The notes under the pieces were generated by a model that did not search any database, was not told where the DNA came from, and saw only the letters and a list, made by a program, of their open reading frames with translations. The translations under genes and the position numbers were made by a program. From assembly GCA_017622055.1 (NCBI GenBank), contig JAGARY010000473.1, positions 1-8,651 of the forward strand: a stretch of 8,651 bases of DNA, in the 5' to 3' direction. How positions within the stretch are numbered: position 1 is the stretch's first letter; the number at the start of each line of letters is the position of its first letter. This DNA comes from Treponema sp. GTDB lineage: Bacteria > Spirochaetota > Spirochaetia > Treponematales > Treponemataceae. Shown here piece by piece: positions 6,129 to 8,651 of the stretch.

Positions 6129-6494
6129 ATGGATTTTGACAAAAATACGCCAATTTATATTCAAATTATGTTTGAAATAAAAAAGCGCATATCAACAGGT
6201 CAATTAGGACCTGGAGAAAAACTTCCCTCAGTTAGAGATTTAGCAGACGAATTAAAAGTAAATCCAAACACAATTGTTCGTGCATATCAAGAACTGGAAC
6301 GAGAAGGCATTACAGAAACAAAACGCGGAATGGGAACTTTTGTTGTAGAAAACGACAAAAACAGCATTTTACAAATGAAAAAAACAATCGGTAAGAATTT
6401 TGCAGAAGAATTCATAAAAAAAATGCGCGAAGCGGGAGTTTCTGATGATGAAATTATGAATCTTGTAAAAGAAGCATTAAATTCAACAAATTAG
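6129..6494 (+). CDS. GntR-family regulator, YtrA subfamily
   Basis: The product is a 121-aa transcription factor, the typical short length of the YtrA subfamily. Residues about 8-74 form the GntR winged helix. Visible motifs are TPIYIQI at the start, GPGEKLPSVRDLADELKVNPNTIVRAYQELE at about 27-57 (split here by recognition-helix residues around VNPNTIV), and the wing REGITETKRGMGTFV. Residues 75-121 form a short helical tail (two predicted helices) instead of a large ligand domain, as in YtrA. The gene is first in an operon: its stop is 18 bp before an ABC ATPase gene, with an ABC membrane protein gene behind. YtrA-type repressors commonly control adjacent ABC transporters induced by cell-wall-active peptides, which fits this context. 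Autoregulation is suggested by inverted repeats over the promoter. The start is fixed by a strong ribosome binding site. Confidence 0.93.
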   Translation: MDFDKNTPIYIQIMFEIKKRISTGQLGPGEKLPSVRDLADELKVNPNTIVRAYQELEREGITETKRGMGTFVVENDKNSILQMKKTIGKNFAEEFIKKMREAGVSDDEIMNLVKEALNSTN

Positions 6495-6512
6495 TAATAA
6501 GGAAAATGATAA

Positions 6513-7214
6513 ATGGAAAAAATTTTAGAAATAAATAATCTAAATAAAAAATATTTTTCAAAACAAGCTTTATCAGATGTAAATCTTTCTTTGGAAAAAG
6601 GACGTATTTTAGGTTTAATGGGCCCAAACGGAAGTGGTAAAACAACTTTATTAAAAATAATTGCAGGATTACAACATGCAAATTCTGGAAATGTAAAAGT
6701 TTGCGAAAAAAACATTGGAATTGAAACAAAAAAACTAGTTTCATTTTTACCAGATAAAAATGTTTTGTATCCTCACATGAAAGCAATTGATGCAATAAAT
6801 TTTTATCACAATTATTTTATGGATTTTGATTTGCAAAAAGCAATAGATATGCTTGATTTTATGAAATTAGATAAAAATGAAAAAGTGTCGGCTATGTCAA
6901 AAGGAATGATAGAAAAATTAAATCTAATTTTGACATTTTCAAGGGATGCAAGACTTTTTGTTTTGGACGAACCACTTGGTGGCGTTGATCCTGTTGCAAG
7001 AGAAAGAATAATTTCTACAATCATAAAAACTTATAATGAAGATTCTTCTATAATAATCAGCACACACATGGTAAATGATGTAGAAAATATTTTTGATGAC
7101 GTTTGTTTTATTGGAAAAGGAAAAATCATTTTGAATGGTAGTGCCGAAGATTTGCGTTTAGAAAAAGGCGTTTCCATTGACAAACTTTACATTCAAACTT
7201 TTATGAATGAATAA
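6513..7214 (+). CDS. ABC transporter ATP-binding protein, YtrB-like
   Basis: The product is a 233-aa cytoplasmic ATPase that would power an ABC-2-type exporter or envelope-stress transporter. Walker A is GPNGSGKT at residues 37-44, Walker B RLFVLDEP at 147-154 with catalytic Glu153, the D-loop GGVDP at 156-160, and the H-loop STHM with His185. The signature motif is degenerate: SAMSKGM (126-132) stands in place of LSGGQ. The Q-loop reads FLPDKNVLYP, without the usual Gln. Both features are common in YtrB/BcrA-type ATPases, so they do not imply inactivity. An AAGG ribosome binding site lies at 6499-6502, ten bases before the ATG. The gene is flanked by its GntR regulator 18 bp upstream and its membrane partner 38 bp downstream, so one transcript is likely. 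Substrate is not predictable; antimicrobial peptide resistance is the commonest role in this group (inference). Confidence 0.94.
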   Translation: MEKILEINNLNKKYFSKQALSDVNLSLEKGRILGLMGPNGSGKTTLLKIIAGLQHANSGNVKVCEKNIGIETKKLVSFLPDKNVLYPHMKAIDAINFYHNYFMDFDLQKAIDMLDFMKLDKNEKVSAMSKGMIEKLNLILTFSRDARLFVLDEPLGGVDPVARERIISTIIKTYNEDSSIIISTHMVNDVENIFDDVCFIGKGKIILNGSAEDLRLEKGVSIDKLYIQTFMNE

Positions 7215-7252
7215 ACTTTTTACATTTTACTTTATTTTTATTTGGAGGATTT

Positions 7253-7996
7253 ATGTTATCTGTATTAAAACAAGAATTTTCAATTCACAAAAAAAGTATT
7301 TTGTTCACATCAATAATAATTGCTGCAATTTATGCAATTTCTATAATTTGTTTGTGGCTAAACAATGTAATAACTAGCGAAAATATGGCAGATTTTACAG
7401 CAATTTGGCTTGCAATTGGTTTAGTAGTTGGTACTGTGGGAGCATTTTTTATTACTTTAGGAAAAGGCTCTGGCTCTATGATTGATCTTATATATAAAGA
7501 TACAGGCTTATTAATGAAAACAATTCCTGTAAATTCACTAAAACTAATTGGTGGAAAAATCATTATTGGTTTATTGGAATTTATTATTTATGTAGCACTT
7601 TTTTCAGTTTATTTATGTATGCTAAATTTGTATGCAATAAATAATTCAACAGAATTTATAAAAATATCACTTTCGGATTCTATGTTTGAATATTTTTCAC
7701 TATTTTGTTCTGCCATAACTTTATTCATTTTGGCACAAACAGTTTTGAATTTTGCATTTACATTGTCAAAATCACTTGTAAAAAACACAAAATGGTCTGG
7801 CATTATAGTTGGTGTTACTATTTACTTTATACTTTCGTTTATTGTAGAAATTACAGGTGCAACATTTGATGTTATTCATTTTAATTATCCAGAAGATTTC
7901 TTAAAAGTTTGGATTTTGGTAATACTTTTTACAATCATTAGCATTGTTCTTTACATCATTACAAGCATTTTGTATGACAAGAAAGTGAATTTATAA
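7253..7996 (+). CDS. ABC-2-type transporter membrane protein, partner of the YtrB-like ATPase
   Basis: The product is a 247-aa integral membrane protein with six predicted helices, at about residues 16-37, 49-69, 103-125, 145-170, 181-200 and 217-241, and a short basic tail KKVNL. The cytoplasmic loop between helices 2 and 3 contains DTGLLMKTIPVNSLKLIGGKI, similar in pattern to the lPvs...K segment of ABC-2 permeases that contacts the ATPase. A strong ribosome binding site TTGGAGGA at 7242-7249 fixes the start. It follows the ATPase gene by 38 bp and is the last gene of the GntR-ABC operon. Only one permease gene is present, so the transporter is probably a homodimer of this subunit with two ATPase copies. 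No Cys-protease or lantibiotic-immunity signature allows a substrate call. Confidence 0.85.
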   Translation: MLSVLKQEFSIHKKSILFTSIIIAAIYAISIICLWLNNVITSENMADFTAIWLAIGLVVGTVGAFFITLGKGSGSMIDLIYKDTGLLMKTIPVNSLKLIGGKIIIGLLEFIIYVALFSVYLCMLNLYAINNSTEFIKISLSDSMFEYFSLFCSAITLFILAQTVLNFAFTLSKSLVKNTKWSGIIVGVTIYFILSFIVEITGATFDVIHFNYPEDFLKVWILVILFTIISIVLYIITSILYDKKVNL

Positions 7997-8073
7997 AATT
8001 TTATTGTCTTTCTGTAATAGATTAAAAAAATAGGTCAAACAGAAAAAAACATATATACATAAAATATAAACAA

Positions 8074-8165
8074 GAACAAATGTTCAAAGGAACTTAAAAA
8101 CACGCGAAGCGTGGAAGTGGGAAATAAGATCCATACGAAACCATGGATTTTCTTTCCCTTTTTTT
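8074..8165 (+). ncRNA. Multi-hairpin RNA-like element, candidate small RNA or structured 3' UTR
   Basis: Four local structures follow each other. GAACA/TGTTC (8074-8078 with 8081-8085) competes with GTTC/GAAC (8082-8085 with 8090-8093). Then comes CACGC-GAA-GCGTG (8101-8113), whose core GCGAAGC is known as an unusually stable mini-hairpin. Last is a 16-bp terminator stem with T-tract. The end point is therefore well defined, but no good promoter was found close upstream. It could be processed from, or simply be, the 3' end of the ABC operon mRNA. Confidence 0.35.
8119..8165 (+). terminator. Strong intrinsic terminator
   Basis: GGGAAATAAGATCCAT (8119-8134) pairs with ATGGATTTTCTTTCCC (8143-8158). 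There is one T-C mismatch and one G-T wobble in 16 positions, and an 8-nt loop. Seven T follow directly at 8159-8165. It acts on the plus strand. It is 122 bp past the ABC permease stop and is the first good terminator after that operon, so it probably ends it. Confidence 0.85.
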
Positions 8166-8293
8166 GTTTGAAAACACAACACTATAAAACGCATATTATA
8201 CGATTACAAAAAATAACTGCAGAAAATTTTACAAGGTCCTGTTATTAAATAGATTCTTTATAAAGTTCTCTTTACTGCAAAAATCCATTCTTC

Positions 8294-8325
8294 AATTGTT
8301 CATCTGTTTTATCAGATGAACAATT
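8294..8325. repeat. Perfect 13-bp inverted repeat
   Basis: AATTGTTCATCTG (8294-8306) and CAGATGAACAATT (8313-8325) are exact reverse complements, separated by TTTTAT. No T-tract follows directly on either strand (on the minus strand five T occur about ten bases later), so it is not a standard terminator. It could be an operator, an RNA hairpin or a mobile-element scar. Confidence 0.75.
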
Positions 8326-8390
8326 ATTGCTTCAAGAACAAAATAAACTAATAAAAATAATTCAAAATTTGTCATCTATTTTCTAAGTGA

Positions 8391-8419
8391 TTTACAGATT
8401 TATTTAACAGAATTGTCAA
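8391..8419 (-). promoter_or_regulatory. Possible minus-strand promoter reading toward the 13-bp inverted repeat
   Basis: On the minus strand TTGACA (8419-8414) is followed by a 17-bp spacer and TGTAAA (8396-8391), a four of six -10 match. It lies just after the stop of the Fic-like gene. It would produce a short RNA crossing the inverted repeat, with no evident ORF. Chance occurrence is plausible in such A/T-rich DNA. Confidence 0.3.
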
Positions 8420-8421
8420 AC

Positions 8422-8651
8422 CTAGTCTACAACCACTATCTGTTGATTTTTACTTTTTGGTTTTTCGGGAATTGTATATTTCAATTTTCCTTCTTCTATT
8501 AGAGGAATAATATAGTTCTTCATAAAATAAGCAGGATGCTTTTCATCAAATCCAAACTGTTTTGCAAGAACTTCTTTTGTTCTTGGTTTTCTACAAAAAT
8601 CAATTATCTCATCTGCAAAGCGATTATTTGTTCTTTTTTCGTTATATAAAG
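8422..8651 (-). CDS. C-terminal winged-helix fragment of a Fic-like / AlbA_2-type protein, 5' end outside window
   Basis: Only the last 75 residues are visible; the gene enters from the right edge and ends with TAG at 8422-8424. The fragment reads as a winged-helix domain: a helix RFADEIIDFCRKPR (10-23), a helix TKEVLAKQFGF, then YFMKNYIIPLIEEGKLKYTIP (41-61) and a tail PEKPKSKNQQIVVVD. The pattern of PLIEEGKL, T-IP, KP-S and NQ is characteristic of the C-terminal domain shared by many Fic proteins and by AlbA_2/HATPase_c_4 ATP-binding regulators. Those proteins respectively AMPylate targets or act as putative DNA-binding regulators. Which of the two this is cannot be told without the N-terminal part. 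Codon use matches the window. No terminator is obvious directly after the stop. Confidence 0.7.
   Translation of the reverse strand, partial: LYNEKRTNNRFADEIIDFCRKPRTKEVLAKQFGFDEKHPAYFMKNYIIPLIEEGKLKYTIPEKPKSKNQQIVVVD

Larger units (their letters stand above)
7997..8421. other. 425-bp gap with hairpin elements and no convincing gene
   Basis: The left part (7997-8073) is featureless A/T-rich sequence. 8074-8165 holds a chain of hairpins ending in a strong terminator. 8166-8263 shows nothing recognisable. 8294-8325 is a perfect inverted repeat. A 41-codon open frame (8264-8386, plus strand) without ATG, ending in a Gln/Ile/Leu-rich helix-like tail, covers the inverted repeat and may be a gene remnant, but it matches nothing I recognise. 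Confidence 0.55.

Noticed and set aside
5921..6142. 73-codon minus-strand open frame across the GC-rich island and GntR promoter
   Set aside because: It has no ribosome binding site, it runs antisense through a near-consensus promoter and the start of the GntR gene, and its translation resembles no protein family.
6454..6795. 113-codon minus-strand frame opposite the ABC ATPase gene
   Set aside because: It is antisense to the Walker A region of a clear ABC ATPase, its composition is that of a reversed A/T-rich gene, and it has no start signals.

Overview
The window is AT-rich and has strong A/T third-position codon bias. It carries four genes for secreted proteins (three with relaxed spirochaete-style lipoboxes such as FSSC, ISSC and FFGC, one with an ambiguous signal peptide), plus housekeeping and regulatory genes. 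The overall style (short loosely lipoboxed lipoproteins, an acidic/proline-linked von Willebrand A protein, weak Shine-Dalgarno sites beside some very good ones) most resembles a Treponema-like spirochaete. That assignment is an inference from style, not a database match. No tRNA, rRNA, CRISPR array, transposase or phage gene was seen.

Layout. (1) Positions 1-1349, minus strand: a small unknown lipoprotein gene followed 21 bp later by galE (UDP-glucose 4-epimerase), which runs off the left edge. (2) 1507-1908, plus: a small TPR lipoprotein, convergent with (3) 1931-3259, minus, a secreted von Willebrand A protein with a Pro/Glu linker. (4) 3364-5885, plus: a tight three-gene operon behind a good promoter at 3293-3320. 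It encodes an unrecognised 358-aa cytoplasmic protein, an XRE-cupin transcription factor that overlaps it by 20 bp, and a phosphodiester-glycosidase-type (NAGPA/PF09992-like) lipoprotein starting one base after the regulator's stop. (5) 5886-6059: a non-coding stretch with a sharply GC-richer core at about 5941-6036. (6) 6060-7996, plus: a self-contained YtrA-type GntR regulator / ABC ATPase / ABC-2-like membrane protein operon, with a near-consensus promoter whose -10 box lies inside inverted repeats. (7) 7997-8421: 425 bp without a convincing gene, holding a multi-hairpin element that ends in a very strong intrinsic terminator, and a separate 13-bp perfect inverted repeat. (8) 8422-8651, minus: the C-terminal winged-helix end of a Fic-like/AlbA_2-type protein that enters from the right edge.

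How the parts fit: the XRE-cupin operon looks like a ligand-sensing regulator tied to a cell-envelope sugar-phosphodiester enzyme, and the GntR-ABC operon looks like an inducible envelope-stress or peptide-export module. No new multi-gene defence or mobile system is evident. The least explained items are the 358-aa protein, the GC-rich intergenic island and the structured RNA-like element near 8074-8165.
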